Notes: generated from the letters alone by a model not told the origin. Positions 18,305 to 27,476 are shown, numbered from the stretch's first letter. The stretch: DNA of 64,000 bases from Myroides sp. NP-2 (GCF_014145665.1 NZ_JACHTD010000004.1:124001-188000), one strand, 5' to 3'. Numbers and translations are program-made.

Positions 18305-19270
18305 TTATAATAGGTTTAGTTTTTTTACGAGGCGTTTAGGGTAGATGAAAAAATAATAAAAGATGAGGCCAAAAGTGCTCAAAATGATAAAATAATTTAA
18401 TACATCGGGCATTTCTTTGGCGTATCGGGTGATAAATCCTTCTATAAACCCAGCTAGGACAGTGAATGGCACTGTGGCAATAAAAATGGTTAATGCATCT
18501 TTAAAACCTAGTTTAAGGGAGTTCATTCGCGAAAGTGTTTTTGGAAACAACATACTAGCCCCTAAGACGATGCCCGCAAAGGCTTCTACGACCATGGCAG
18601 TTATCTCAAGCGCTCCGTGCAGCCAAATGCCTCTTACGCTATCCATAAAGGCGTGTTCGTTGACGAAAAAATATTGAAAGGTACCCAGCATAACGCTGTT
18701 GTACAGCAAAAATAAGAGTGTTCCCAAACCAGCTGTGAGTCCAAATAAAAAGAAGCGCAACCCCACGTAGAGGTTATTAGCGGTGATTCCAATAAAACTA
18801 CCCCAAGAACTCCCCGATTTATAAATAGCCATGGCATCTTCATTTTTGATGTTGTCCAGCGTTTGGTTAACATAGGAATCCCCCAATATGTTTCGCGTAA
18901 AAGACGGATCGTAATGCGTTGATATCACTCCGATTGCAACAAAAATAACAAAGGTGATTAGGGTGAAGTTTAACTTGCGTTTATGACGGTAAACCGCTAA
19001 GGGAACATCGACCAAAAAAAAGTGTTTGATCCTACTTTCTTCAATTCGTTTTGTTTTATATATTTTTTGGTAGGTTTGTATGGCCAAACTGTTTAAATAT
19101 TGTGTAATTTTGCTCTTTGGATAAAAAGTTTTGGCATATGCTAAATCGTTCATGATTTGCATATACAATTCAGCAAGATAGTCTGGTTTTTGCGTTTCCG
19201 AAGAATACAGGGCCTTTTCGTAAGAAAGCCAAAGTTCTTTGTTTTTTTTAATAAACGCAACTTCTCTCAT
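18305..19270 (-). CDS. Stage II sporulation protein M (SpoIIM)-like membrane protein
   Basis: The start is chosen at MREVAFIKKNKELW (321 residues) because the frame upstream encodes an unrelated hydrophobic stretch that overlaps the divergent RDD gene. A cytoplasmic helical N-terminal part is followed by four or five membrane helices. The family signature IWLHGALEITAMVVEAFAGI lies near residue 215. In non-sporulating bacteria this family is regularly encoded with RDD and MoxR/DUF58 genes, as here. It is first in the leftward operon, 25 bases from the divergent RDD start. Confidence 0.88.
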   Translation of the reverse strand: MREVAFIKKNKELWLSYEKALYSSETQKPDYLAELYMQIMNDLAYAKTFYPKSKITQYLNSLAIQTYQKIYKTKRIEESRIKHFFLVDVPLAVYRHKRKLNFTLITFVIFVAIGVISTHYDPSFTRNILGDSYVNQTLDNIKNEDAMAIYKSGSSWGSFIGITANNLYVGLRFFLFGLTAGLGTLLFLLYNSVMLGTFQYFFVNEHAFMDSVRGIWLHGALEITAMVVEAFAGIVLGASMLFPKTLSRMNSLKLGFKDALTIFIATVPFTVLAGFIEGFITRYAKEMPDVLNYFIILSTFGLIFYYFFIYPKRLVKKLNLL

Positions 19271-19295
19271 GAGGTACTTAGTTAAAAATATAATT

Positions 19296-20039
19296 ATGGC
19301 TAAATTAACAATAAATACGACACAAAACATAGAAATAGATTTTAAAGCAGCAGCTGTTGGTGAGCGCATTTTGGCGTTTATCTTGGATATGATCTTTAAA
19401 ATATTGTATCTTATTGTGTTCTATTATGTTAATTCCTTGTTTAAGCTATCTAGTTATTTTTCAGCAGATGTGTGGTCGGTAAATGCGTATTGGCTGGTGG
19501 TATCACTGCCTGTTGTATTTTATACTGTTTTTTTTGAAGTGATCATGCAAGGGGAAACGCCAGGAAAAAAGATTCTGGGAATTAGGGTAATTAAAATCGA
19601 TGGATATCAAGCGACGGTAGTGGATTACTTTGTTCGCTGGATTCTTCGCGTTTTAGATATTTTGGCTTCTAACGGTATTGTAGCTATTTTCAGCATTATT
19701 TTTACGAAAAATAGTCAGCGTTTAGGGGATATATTGGCTGGTACGACTGTTGTTAGCACAAAAAATAGAATTCATATCGGTACGACTATTTTCCGCGAAG
19801 TGGAGGAGGAATACGTTCCTGTACTTCCGCAAGTCATCCGCTTATCGGATGCAGATATTGGAGTTGTACAAGAGATTTATCTGCGATATAAAGCAAGTAG
19901 AGATTTTTCATTAATTAAAGCTTTAGCCCGTAAGTTAGAATCAGAGCTGGAGATCGACAGCGCAACGTTGGAGTTGAGCAATCAACAGTTTGTCGAATTA
20001 GTCCTCAAGGATTACAGCCATTTTACGGGTAAAGAATAA
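19296..20039 (+). CDS. RDD-family membrane protein
   Basis: The start is chosen at MAKLTINTTQNIEI (247 residues); the earlier in-frame Met lies inside the divergent SpoIIM gene. The RDD domain spans residues 15-150: AVGERILAFILDMIFK (Arg and Asp of the name), GETPGKKILGIRVI near residue 90 and QRLGDILAGTTVV. A soluble C-terminal region of about 90 residues follows. It is divergent from, and functionally linked to, the SpoIIM/MoxR operon; its exact activity is unknown. Confidence 0.88.
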   Translation: MAKLTINTTQNIEIDFKAAAVGERILAFILDMIFKILYLIVFYYVNSLFKLSSYFSADVWSVNAYWLVVSLPVVFYTVFFEVIMQGETPGKKILGIRVIKIDGYQATVVDYFVRWILRVLDILASNGIVAIFSIIFTKNSQRLGDILAGTTVVSTKNRIHIGTTIFREVEEEYVPVLPQVIRLSDADIGVVQEIYLRYKASRDFSLIKALARKLESELEIDSATLELSNQQFVELVLKDYSHFTGKE

Positions 20040-20050
20040 TCACGTTTTTC

Positions 20051-20683
20051 ATGTTAAGTTTTTTTGAGATTTTAGATTTGCTCGGAACATTGGCCTTTGC
20101 TATTTCCGGAGCATTAGCGGGGCGCGAACGTAAACTAGATTTGTTCGGGATGATTATTTTGGCCTTTGCAACCGCTGTAGGGGGTGGAACTATACGCGAT
20201 ATGATGATTGGAATAACACCTGTTTTCTGGTTGACCGATTTGAATTATTTTTACGTGACCTTTTTAGGGGTATTTCTCGCCTTGCTTTTTTATAAGCGAT
20301 TTGCGATTTTGCGCTATTCCTTGTTTTTATTTGATACCATTGGAATTGCCGTTTTTACGTTGATCGGAATTGCCAAGGGGATGTCAGTGGGCTTACATCC
20401 CGTTTTTTGTATTGCATTGGGAACGATTACAGCTTGTTTTGGTGGAGTAATCCGCGATATTTTAGCGAATCAGATTCCCATTATATTTAAAAAAGAAATT
20501 TATGCTACGGCCTGTATTTTTGGAGGTTGTATCTACTATGCACTCGATCACTATCAGGTGAATGTCGAAGTGATTTACATTGCTACAGCCGGGAGTATTA
20601 TTGCCCTGCGCTTGCTTGCAGTTCGCTATAAGTGGAGCTTGCCTTTTGCACAGGAGGTATCGGATACTAACAGGGATGCCTAA
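20051..20683 (+). CDS. TRIC-type (UPF0126/YicG-like) cation channel
   Basis: A 210-residue protein with seven predicted membrane helices in two internal repeats. Each repeat carries the glycine-rich signature: ATAVGGGTIRDMM near residue 40 and TACFGGVIRDIL near residue 130. These motifs define the trimeric intracellular cation channel fold, which conducts monovalent cations in the inner membrane. It follows the RDD gene by 11 bases and ends in a shared terminator. Confidence 0.9.
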   Translation: MLSFFEILDLLGTLAFAISGALAGRERKLDLFGMIILAFATAVGGGTIRDMMIGITPVFWLTDLNYFYVTFLGVFLALLFYKRFAILRYSLFLFDTIGIAVFTLIGIAKGMSVGLHPVFCIALGTITACFGGVIRDILANQIPIIFKKEIYATACIFGGCIYYALDHYQVNVEVIYIATAGSIIALRLLAVRYKWSLPFAQEVSDTNRDA

Positions 20684-20710
20684 GGATAAACCGTAAGTGA
20701 CGACACTAAA

Positions 20711-20743
20711 AAAAAGCGAAAGAAAACAAATCTTTCGCTTTTT
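20711..20743. terminator. Bidirectional terminator
   Basis: A 13-base perfect stem (20711-20723 with 20731-20743, AAAGCGAAAGA type) with a 7-base loop and flanking A/T runs separates the convergent TRIC and MscS genes. Confidence 0.92.
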
Positions 20744-20745
20744 TT

Positions 20746-21282
20746 TTATTCTTGTAATTTGCTATTTGTATGGGTTTCAAAGTGATCTGGACTAAGAATA
20801 ACGATTCCCTTTTGCAAGAGTAAACTATTGGGGTAGGAGATTTGTTCTCCGTCTTCGGTTACCAATAGGATGTAAAAGGCTTTGATATCGACGATTCTCG
20901 CTTCCGTAGGGAAGTCTTTATCCTGAATTCGAATGATGTCGCCAATTCGAAAGGGAAAGGAAAAGAAAAGTAAAATACCAGCAGTAATATTACTCAATAG
21001 AGACCATTGGGCAAACATCGCAACGCCAATAACGGTGAAAACAGAAGTAAGCGTGAGCCAAATATTGTCTTTTTCAACGCCCCAAATCGTAAAGATAATC
21101 ACGAATAACAACACGAATAACAGAATGTTAAACAGGCGAATGACCACGGCTTCTCGTCCTTCTTTCATGTCGGATTTCTTAGAAAACGAATGGATAATGC
21201 TGTTGATGATCTTCCTAGAAATAAGATAGAGCAAAATGGCAATGGCCGTAACTATGGCTTTTAATAAATATCCGTCGGGCAT
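20746..21282 (-). CDS. Small MscS-type mechanosensitive channel
   Basis: A 178-residue protein with three hydrophobic helices in the first 90 residues. The MscS pore-lining and beta domain follows: VIGVAMFAQWSLLSNITAGILLFFSFPFRIGDIIRI and the domain end YPNSLLLQKGI. It is shorter than classical MscS because the C-terminal vestibule domain is missing, a known small variant. It probably relieves turgor on osmotic downshock. It is 6 bases downstream of maf. Confidence 0.88.
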   Translation of the reverse strand: MPDGYLLKAIVTAIAILLYLISRKIINSIIHSFSKKSDMKEGREAVVIRLFNILLFVLLFVIIFTIWGVEKDNIWLTLTSVFTVIGVAMFAQWSLLSNITAGILLFFSFPFRIGDIIRIQDKDFPTEARIVDIKAFYILLVTEDGEQISYPNSLLLQKGIVILSPDHFETHTNSKLQE

Positions 21283-21288
21283 GATTTT

Positions 21289-21873
21289 TTATTTAATAAA
21301 CTCGTATAATTCTTTCATTAATTCAGTTGTTGGCAAGCCAACAATATTGGTATAAGAACCATTGATTCGTTCTACTCCCACTAAGCCTATCCACTCCTGT
21401 ATGCCGTATGCTCCTGCTTTGTCATAGGGCTTGTAGTGATCGACATAATATTCGATTTGCGCTGTGGTTAAGCTTGCAAAGTAAACCGCTGTCACGGCGT
21501 GAAATAGCTGTTCTTTTTGGGTTGTTTTAAGGCAGATCGAGGTGATTACCTCATGCATTTTACCCGATAAGCCCTGAAGCATGGCGATAGCCTCCTCTCG
21601 GTCTTGGGGTTTGCCTAGCGACTGTCCTTCACTCCAAACGGTTGTATCACTAGTGATTAGTATTTCTTTATCACTCAAGAGCGCTATAGAAGAAGCTTTT
21701 AATCGAGCGATGAAATCGGTGATTTGCTCTCTTTGCAGTTCTGGGGGATAAATCTCGTCTACGTCAGAAGCACGCACAACAAAGGTCAAGCCTAAATCGG
21801 TGAGGAATTGTTTGCGTCTGGGTGAATTGGACCCCAAAACGATGTCGTAGTTCTTTACTAGTTGATCGAACAT
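21289..21873 (-). CDS. Maf-family nucleotide pyrophosphatase
   Basis: A 194-residue protein with LGSNSPRRKQFL at the N-terminus (Ser-Arg-Lys signature), TSDTTVW and the KPYDKAGAYGIQEW segment. Maf proteins hydrolyse canonical or modified NTPs to monophosphates and are tied to cell-division control and nucleotide-pool cleaning. It lies in a close run with the KdsC-like and DUF2520 genes (10 bases to the next). Confidence 0.93.
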   Translation of the reverse strand: MFDQLVKNYDIVLGSNSPRRKQFLTDLGLTFVVRASDVDEIYPPELQREQITDFIARLKASSIALLSDKEILITSDTTVWSEGQSLGKPQDREEAIAMLQGLSGKMHEVITSICLKTTQKEQLFHAVTAVYFASLTTAQIEYYVDHYKPYDKAGAYGIQEWIGLVGVERINGSYTNIVGLPTTELMKELYEFIK

Positions 21874-21883
21874 AGGTCAGGGG

Positions 21884-22411
21884 TTAATCGTATTTAGCGT
21901 CAAAGTGTTGGAACCACTTTTGTTGGGTTTTCATCACTTGTTCAATAACTTCTCTAACCGCTCCTTCACCGCCGTTTTTATGCGAAATATATCTTGAGAT
22001 ACGCTTAATTTCGGGTGAAGCATCTTGTGGTGCTGTAGGTAGTGCTACCTGTTGCATCACGTGATAATCGGGAATATCATCGCCCATGTAGAGAATTTCT
22101 TCTGCTTGTAAGTGGTGATCGGCGCAGTATTTTTTGAAAATTTCTACTTTATTCGACACGCCTAAGTAAATGTCTTTCACCCCAAGGTTGTGCAAGCGCG
22201 TTTTTACCCCTTCATTGCTTCCTCCTGAGATAATACATACGCGATATCCGTTTTCTAAAGCGGCTTTGATAGCGTATCCATCTTTGATATTCATTATTCT
22301 CAATAAATCTCCAGTATTGGTAACGTGAACCTTACCGTCTGTTAAAACGCCATCTACATCAAAAATGAAGGTAGTGATGTCGTTCATGATTTCTTTAAAG
22401 TGTTTAGACAT
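21884..22411 (-). CDS. HAD phosphatase, KdsC-like
   Basis: A 175-residue protein with IFDVDGVLTDG (DxD nucleophile motif), IISGG (motif II serine), a later lysine and GDDIPDYHVM (motif III/IV). This capless length and pattern fit 3-deoxy-manno-octulosonate-8-phosphate phosphatase, which prepares KDO for lipid A cores. No kdsA or kdsB is beside it. The start overlaps the upstream DUF2520 stop (TAATG), suggesting coupled translation. Confidence 0.88.
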   Translation of the reverse strand: MSKHFKEIMNDITTFIFDVDGVLTDGKVHVTNTGDLLRIMNIKDGYAIKAALENGYRVCIISGGSNEGVKTRLHNLGVKDIYLGVSNKVEIFKKYCADHHLQAEEILYMGDDIPDYHVMQQVALPTAPQDASPEIKRISRYISHKNGGEGAVREVIEQVMKTQQKWFQHFDAKYD

Positions 22412-23157
22412 TATCTATTTTGTATTGATTTTGTGATAAGTTGATAAATCTCTTTTTTAGTTGGATCAGTAAGAAGCTCCAAGTGCTGCTTGATCGTGTT
22501 CTGGTCGCCCCTTGATGCTGGGCCTGTTTGTGCCTCTACAGGTGATAATTCCATGATCTTATTTGCCGTTTCTGCAATCAACGGTTTGAGAATCTCAAAG
22601 GGAACTTGGTGCTCTTTACAGACTTCTTCGCCTAAGGTGAACATGTGATTGGCAAAGTTGTTGACAAATACCGCGGCTAAGTGAATGGCTTTTCGCTGCT
22701 TTGAGGATATTTTATAGACGCGCTCTGAAAAACACACCGCTATTTGTTCTAACATTTGAAAGTCTTTGGCGTGGTTTGCTTCGATACAAAAGGGAATAGC
22801 GCTAAAGTCGACGTCTTTTTCTTTGGTAAAAGACTGTAGCATATACATCACTCCTTTTCGCTCTTGGCTAATGGCTGACATGGGAATTGTGCCTGAAGTG
22901 TGTACAACAAATTGATCCGCTAAGTGTATGTGCTTGGATACCTCTTCAATGGCAATATCACTCACGGCAATGATAAAAATATCAGCTGGTTGCAATTGAT
23001 CGATTGAATGTACAACACTACTTTCGGGAACCATATCAGGTACCGAATTCGTATTTCTTGCGTATATTTGTTGTAATTGTAACTGATCACTATCTAATAT
23101 GTTTGCAATTAGATGGTGGGCCACTTTTCCAGATCCTAAAATAGTTAGTGTAAGCAT
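22411..23157 (-). CDS. Rossmann-fold DUF2520 protein
   Basis: A 248-residue protein with an N-terminal dinucleotide-binding motif (ILGSGKVAHHLI), a 6-phosphogluconate-dehydrogenase-like helical part and the DUF2520 C-terminal region (KAIHLAAVFVNNFANHMFTL near residue 165; PASRGDQNTIKQHL near residue 218). It is probably an NAD(P)-dependent oxidoreductase of unknown substrate. It is first gene of the DUF2520 / KdsC-like / maf / mscS run. Confidence 0.85.
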   Translation of the reverse strand: MLTLTILGSGKVAHHLIANILDSDQLQLQQIYARNTNSVPDMVPESSVVHSIDQLQPADIFIIAVSDIAIEEVSKHIHLADQFVVHTSGTIPMSAISQERKGVMYMLQSFTKEKDVDFSAIPFCIEANHAKDFQMLEQIAVCFSERVYKISSKQRKAIHLAAVFVNNFANHMFTLGEEVCKEHQVPFEILKPLIAETANKIMELSPVEAQTGPASRGDQNTIKQHLELLTDPTKKEIYQLITKSIQNR

Positions 23158-23213
23158 AAGGTAAAGATAAAGATTTAATAGGAAAGCGGGGAGATTTTAA
23201 AAGAAATAATTGT

Positions 23214-23582
23214 ATGCAAAAAGATATAGAAAACCTTAAAGATATTCAGCTGTTGGTCAATACATTTTACGGTAGAGTGCAGCAAGATGACTTAATTGGG
23301 CCCATATTTAACGAGCGCTTGGAAGGGAAGTGGGACTACCATTTAGAAAAGATGTACGCCTTTTGGCAAACGGTATTACTAGAAGAACACACCTATTCAG
23401 GGCGACCTTTTCCGCCTCACGCTAAACTGCCTGTCCACAGCGAACACTTCGAACGGTGGAAGCAAATTTTTAATGCAACCGTAGATGAGTTGTTCGAAGG
23501 CAAAATTGCTGAGGAAGCCAAGTGGCGTGCTGAACGCATGGCTGCCATGTTTTTGAGCAAAATAGAGTATTTTAGGAGTTAG
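23214..23582 (+). CDS. Group III truncated hemoglobin
   Basis: A 122-residue 2-on-2 globin. LVNTFYGRVQQDDLIGPIF covers helices A-B with the conserved tyrosine, and KMYAFWQTVLL matches helix E. The HAKLPVHSEHFERW segment carries the probable proximal histidine. Group III globins bind oxygen, CO or NO; the nos cluster 14 kb away makes an NO-related role tempting but unproven. It is divergent from the DUF2520 gene with only 56 bases between. Confidence 0.9.
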   Translation: MQKDIENLKDIQLLVNTFYGRVQQDDLIGPIFNERLEGKWDYHLEKMYAFWQTVLLEEHTYSGRPFPPHAKLPVHSEHFERWKQIFNATVDELFEGKIAEEAKWRAERMAAMFLSKIEYFRS

Positions 23583-23639
23583 TGGAGGCTATGAGTTTAC
23601 AGTTAACGGTTAACTAGATGTCAACCGTAAACTAAAATA

Positions 23640-23681
23640 AAAACAGCGATGGTTTGCAATTGCAAACCATCGCTGTTTTTA
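23640..23681. terminator. Perfect palindromic bidirectional terminator
   Basis: A 21-base perfect inverted repeat centred at 23660/23661, ending in A and T runs, between the convergent hemoglobin and DUF1456 genes. Confidence 0.95.
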
Positions 23682-24104
23682 TTTTTTCTTTCCGTTGTTA
23701 AACTTTATGTTTCCCAGTGGGTTTTTAGGTTTATCTGATTTAGTAAACGGTTTCTTACCTCCTGAAGTGCCTGCTCCTTTGGGTTTGTTGCTCGTCGTTT
23801 TTTGTGCTGTAGGACGATCGGTCTTTACTTTCTTAACAATATTCTCTTTGTTTTGTTGTAAAACTTCCATCGGATTTTTAGGTTCTTCTTTTGTTCCTCT
23901 AAGGTAAATCACCAATCCATTCAAGAAGTTTCTCAGAATTTGATCCCCACATTCCATGTATTTTGGATGATCTTCATTTCTAAAGAAGTTTCCTAATTCT
24001 CCTTTAGACACTCTAAAGTCTACCAATTCTAGAATTTCAACTATTTGCTCATCTCTAAGTTGTAGGGCAACTCTAAGCTTTTTTAAAATATCGTTATTTG
24101 TCAT
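23679..24104 (-). CDS. DUF1456 protein
   Basis: A 141-residue protein with a tandem of two similar helical modules: NDILKKLRVALQLRDEQIVEILEL and the segment around YMECGDQILRNFLNGLVIYLRG. The last 50 residues are a Lys/Pro/Gly-rich tail, likely disordered. The E. coli relative YehS has no assigned function. It begins 11 bases after the uvrB stop and is probably cotranscribed with it; its stop codon overlaps the shared terminator. Confidence 0.88.
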   Translation of the reverse strand: MTNNDILKKLRVALQLRDEQIVEILELVDFRVSKGELGNFFRNEDHPKYMECGDQILRNFLNGLVIYLRGTKEEPKNPMEVLQQNKENIVKKVKTDRPTAQKTTSNKPKGAGTSGGKKPFTKSDKPKNPLGNIKFNNGKKK

Positions 24105-24114
24105 TTGTAAGTAC

Positions 24115-26100
24115 TTATATTTTATCTTTTAATACTTTAATTTCGTCTCTTAATTGGGCGGCTAACATGAAGTTTAAATCCATAGCTGCTTTTTCCATTT
24201 CTTTGCGCTTACTGTTGATTAGCTTTTGAATTTCTTCTTTCGAATGGTATTTCACCTGTTCTTCAGCTACTTTTTTCACCTGTTCACCTAGCAGTTCGTC
24301 ATAAGAAGGTTTTACTAACTCATTGCTGATTTTTTTAGTAAGTCCCTTTGGTGTGATGTTGTGTTGGGTGTTGTACAGGATTTGTTTACTGCGTCTATAT
24401 TCTGTTTCGTCTATGGTTTTTTGCATACTTGCGGTAATCTTATCTCCATACATAATGGCCTTTCCATTGACGTTTCTAGCGGCTCTACCCACAGTTTGAG
24501 TGAGTGAGCGATGGCTGCGCAGAAATCCTTCCTTATCGGCGTCTAAAATAGCTACAAGGGATACTTCGGGTAAGTCTAGTCCTTCGCGTAGTAGGTTGAC
24601 TCCAATAAGTACATCAAAGAGACCTTTTCTCAGGTCTTGCATGATTTCTACACGTTCGATGGTATCGATGTCAGAGTGTACATAGCGACAGCGAATGCCC
24701 ATTTTGGTAAAGTACTTCGCAAGTTCTTCGGCCATGCGCTTGGTTAAGGTGGTGACCAATATGCGTTCATCGACGTCCACGCGTTGTTGAATTTCTTCAA
24801 TTAAATCATCAATCTGATTTTCCGTAGGGCGCACTTCGATAATGGGGTCTAGTAAACCTGTGGGGCGTATGAGCTGTTCAACGATAATCCCTTCGCTTTT
24901 TTGTAGCTCATAGTCTGCAGGTGTTGCAGAAACATAGATGACCTGATTTTGCATGCTTTCGAATTCTTCGAATTTCAATGGCCTATTGTCTAGTGCAGCG
25001 GGCAATCGAAAGCCATATTCAACGAGGTTTTCTTTTCTAGAACGGTCACCGCCATACATGGCGTGTACTTGAGAAATGGTGACGTGACTCTCGTCGACTA
25101 CCATGAGGTAATCGTCAGGAAAGTAATCCAATAAACAGAAGGGGCGGGTGCCAGGAGCTCTACCGTCTAAGTAACGGGAGTAGTTTTCAATACCCGAACA
25201 ATAGCCCAATTCTTTCATCATTTCCAAGTCGAAATTTGTTCTTTCCTCTAATCGTTTGGCTTCGAGGTGTTTTCCTATTTCTTTGAAGTAGGAAATTTGT
25301 TTTTCTAAATCTTGTTGTATTTCCCAAATGGCGTTGTTTAGCACATCAGGGGAGGTCACAAACATATTAGCTGGGTAAATATTTAAGCGGGTAAATTTTT
25401 CAATTACCTGTGCTGTTGTGGCGTCAAATACTTCAATGGCTTCAATTTCATCGCCAAAGAAGTGGATGCGATAGGGGTGATCGGCATAGCTGGGAAACAC
25501 TTCGATCGTGTCTCCTTTTATTCTGAAATAACCCGGCAGAAAGTCGGCTTCTGTTCGCGCGTACAAGCTTTGTACAAGGCGGTGTAAGAGTTGGGTTCGA
25601 CTAATTTCTTGGTCTAGTTCGATTGAGATAACGTTTTTCTGGAATTCTACGGGGTTTCCAATACCGTATAAGCAGGAAACAGAGGCAACGACTAATACAT
25701 CACGTCTGCCTGAGAGCAGGGTAGAAGTGGTGCTTAAACGCAGCTTTTCCAGTTCGTCATTAATCGATAAATCTTTTTCAATGTATTGACCCGTAACGGG
25801 GATAAAAGCTTCCGGCTGATAGTAGTCGTAATAAGAGACGAAATACTCGACGGCATTGTCAGGAAAGAAGCTTTTAAATTCCGAATACAATTGAGCAGCC
25901 AGCGTTTTGTTGTGTGCCAAAACAAGGGTAGGTCGTTGTACTTCTTTAATGACATTGGCAACACTAAAGGTTTTACCCGATCCTGTAACACCAACGAGCG
26001 TTTGATACTTCTGATCATCTAATATGCCACGAGTCAATTGAGCAATTGCCTCTGGTTGATCACCGGTGGGACTATAATCAGATTTTAAATCAAATTTCAT
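24115..26100 (-). CDS. uvrB: Excinuclease ABC subunit B
   Basis: A full-length 661-residue UvrB, the damage-verifying helicase of nucleotide excision repair. Walker A GVTGSGKT lies at residues 37-44, the beta-hairpin YYDYYQPEAF follows, and DESH is Walker B near residue 338. The C-terminal helicase motifs include LLREGLDLPEVSLVAILDADKEGFLRS and QTVGRAARN. The terminal UVR domain (about residues 625-660, LNFMLAAQLRDEI) contacts UvrC. No other uvr gene is in the window. Confidence 0.97.
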   Translation of the reverse strand: MKFDLKSDYSPTGDQPEAIAQLTRGILDDQKYQTLVGVTGSGKTFSVANVIKEVQRPTLVLAHNKTLAAQLYSEFKSFFPDNAVEYFVSYYDYYQPEAFIPVTGQYIEKDLSINDELEKLRLSTTSTLLSGRRDVLVVASVSCLYGIGNPVEFQKNVISIELDQEISRTQLLHRLVQSLYARTEADFLPGYFRIKGDTIEVFPSYADHPYRIHFFGDEIEAIEVFDATTAQVIEKFTRLNIYPANMFVTSPDVLNNAIWEIQQDLEKQISYFKEIGKHLEAKRLEERTNFDLEMMKELGYCSGIENYSRYLDGRAPGTRPFCLLDYFPDDYLMVVDESHVTISQVHAMYGGDRSRKENLVEYGFRLPAALDNRPLKFEEFESMQNQVIYVSATPADYELQKSEGIIVEQLIRPTGLLDPIIEVRPTENQIDDLIEEIQQRVDVDERILVTTLTKRMAEELAKYFTKMGIRCRYVHSDIDTIERVEIMQDLRKGLFDVLIGVNLLREGLDLPEVSLVAILDADKEGFLRSHRSLTQTVGRAARNVNGKAIMYGDKITASMQKTIDETEYRRSKQILYNTQHNITPKGLTKKISNELVKPSYDELLGEQVKKVAEEQVKYHSKEEIQKLINSKRKEMEKAAMDLNFMLAAQLRDEIKVLKDKI

Positions 26101-26140
26101 AACTACTTATTTGAATGCAAAGGTACACATTTAAACAAAA

Positions 26141-26167
26141 AAAGCACAAGCTTTAGGCTTGTGCTTT
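26141..26167 (-). terminator. Terminator after ompA-like gene
   Basis: An 11-base perfect stem (AAAGCACAAGC with GCTTGTGCTTT) and a 5-base loop, followed on the minus strand by TTTTGTTT. Confidence 0.9.
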
Positions 26168-26188
26168 CTATTATAAAGTAAGAGCTAA

Positions 26189-27406
26189 TTAGTTTACTTT
26201 GAAGATTACTCTTCTAGCAACGTTTTTAGCTTGAGTACCATCGATACCGTTTCCTTTAGCTGTAACTTTTCCAGCAGGAACTCCAGCTTTAACCAATAGA
26301 TCTCTTACAGCGTTTGCACGTCTTGTAGACAATTTTTGGTTGTAGTCTTTGTTTCCTGTTGAATCAGCATATCCGCTAACTTCTAAAGAAGCAGAAGGAT
26401 TGTTTTTCATGTAAGAAATGATGAAGTTGATACCTTCTAAAGAAGTAGGTTGAACTTTATCAAAATCAAAATTAACAGCTACGTAACCTTTGTTGATTAA
26501 TTCTTTAACCATTGCAGCGTCATCAGCGTTCATGCTCGTAGTATTTCCGTATTTTTCTTGGAAATAAGCTTCGATATTGTCTGCGATACCGTTGTTGTTT
26601 TTGTCGATATTTCTACCTCTAGAATCAACTAAAGCACCAGCTGGTGTGTTTGGTTCTAAATCTAAGTAGTCTGCTACACCGTCGTTATCAGAGTCAACTA
26701 ACATTGCTTCGATATTGTCGATTCTGTTAGTTAAAGCGTTGATTTCGTTTTTAGATTGAGACTCTTCAGCATACCAATCTGCGTGTTGAGCGTGTTTACC
26801 TAAATAGATAGATACCCCAACTGTAGCGTTGAACATTGTTCCTTGGAATACAGAGCGGTTTGATGCGTTAACACCGTCCCAGTTTCTATCTTGTTGTGTA
26901 TTTTGAATAACTGTAAAGTCAGCGTTTAAAGCTACTCTAGAGTGAAGCTTCACTTGACCTGTCAAACCAGCCATTAAATGACCCATTTTGTCAGAACCTG
27001 AGAAGTTATCCCCGTTTAACCAAGAATATCCCCCACCCGCGTGAGCTTGTAAACCAAAAGTTTTAGTCCAGTTTTCGAAGTTTAAAACTCTACCTAAGTT
27101 AATAACTCCTTCTAAACTTGCTCTATAGTAATCAGATTGAGCGTTTAAGTTGCTGTTTGTCCAGTTGTCAATTTTATCATAACCAAATGAACCTTTAACA
27201 CCAATTTTATTGTTGATGCTATATCTAACACCACCATCTAAATGTAAGTTTTTGAAAGTCTCAGCAGTGTACCCTGGACTTAATGTTCTTGCTGGTTTTG
27301 CAAAACCTGCATTCAAATCAACTGACCACTTATTATATGGCTTGTCTTGAGCATTAGCACAAATACCTACTGTAAGTGCTAATAAAGATAATGTGATTTT
27401 TTTCAT
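26189..27406 (-). CDS. OmpA-family outer-membrane protein
   Basis: A 405-residue protein with a signal peptide to ANAQ (residue 19) and an N-terminal eight-strand barrel to about residue 205. A thrombospondin type 3-like calcium spacer follows (DSDNDGVADYLD, DKNNNGIADNIE, about 235-285), then the C-terminal OmpA domain (VNFDFDKVQPTS; LEVSGYADSTGNKDYNQKLS; RRANAVRDLL). The last domain anchors peptidoglycan to the outer membrane. It is probably abundant: isolated gene, good promoter, strong terminator. Confidence 0.95.
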   Translation of the reverse strand: MKKITLSLLALTVGICANAQDKPYNKWSVDLNAGFAKPARTLSPGYTAETFKNLHLDGGVRYSINNKIGVKGSFGYDKIDNWTNSNLNAQSDYYRASLEGVINLGRVLNFENWTKTFGLQAHAGGGYSWLNGDNFSGSDKMGHLMAGLTGQVKLHSRVALNADFTVIQNTQQDRNWDGVNASNRSVFQGTMFNATVGVSIYLGKHAQHADWYAEESQSKNEINALTNRIDNIEAMLVDSDNDGVADYLDLEPNTPAGALVDSRGRNIDKNNNGIADNIEAYFQEKYGNTTSMNADDAAMVKELINKGYVAVNFDFDKVQPTSLEGINFIISYMKNNPSASLEVSGYADSTGNKDYNQKLSTRRANAVRDLLVKAGVPAGKVTAKGNGIDGTQAKNVARRVIFKVN

Positions 27407-27468
27407 AATTTAATTTTTACTTTCACTTGTCAGCTATCGTAATAGCTATTATTGTTTCGTTTACGAGG

Positions 27469-27476
27469 CAAATATA
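27469..27476 (-). promoter_or_regulatory. Bacteroidota -7 element of ompA-like gene
   Basis: TATATTTG on the minus strand, with TGTG about 18 bases further upstream in place of the TTG element. Transcription would start near 27463, leaving a leader of about 55 bases. Confidence 0.6.
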
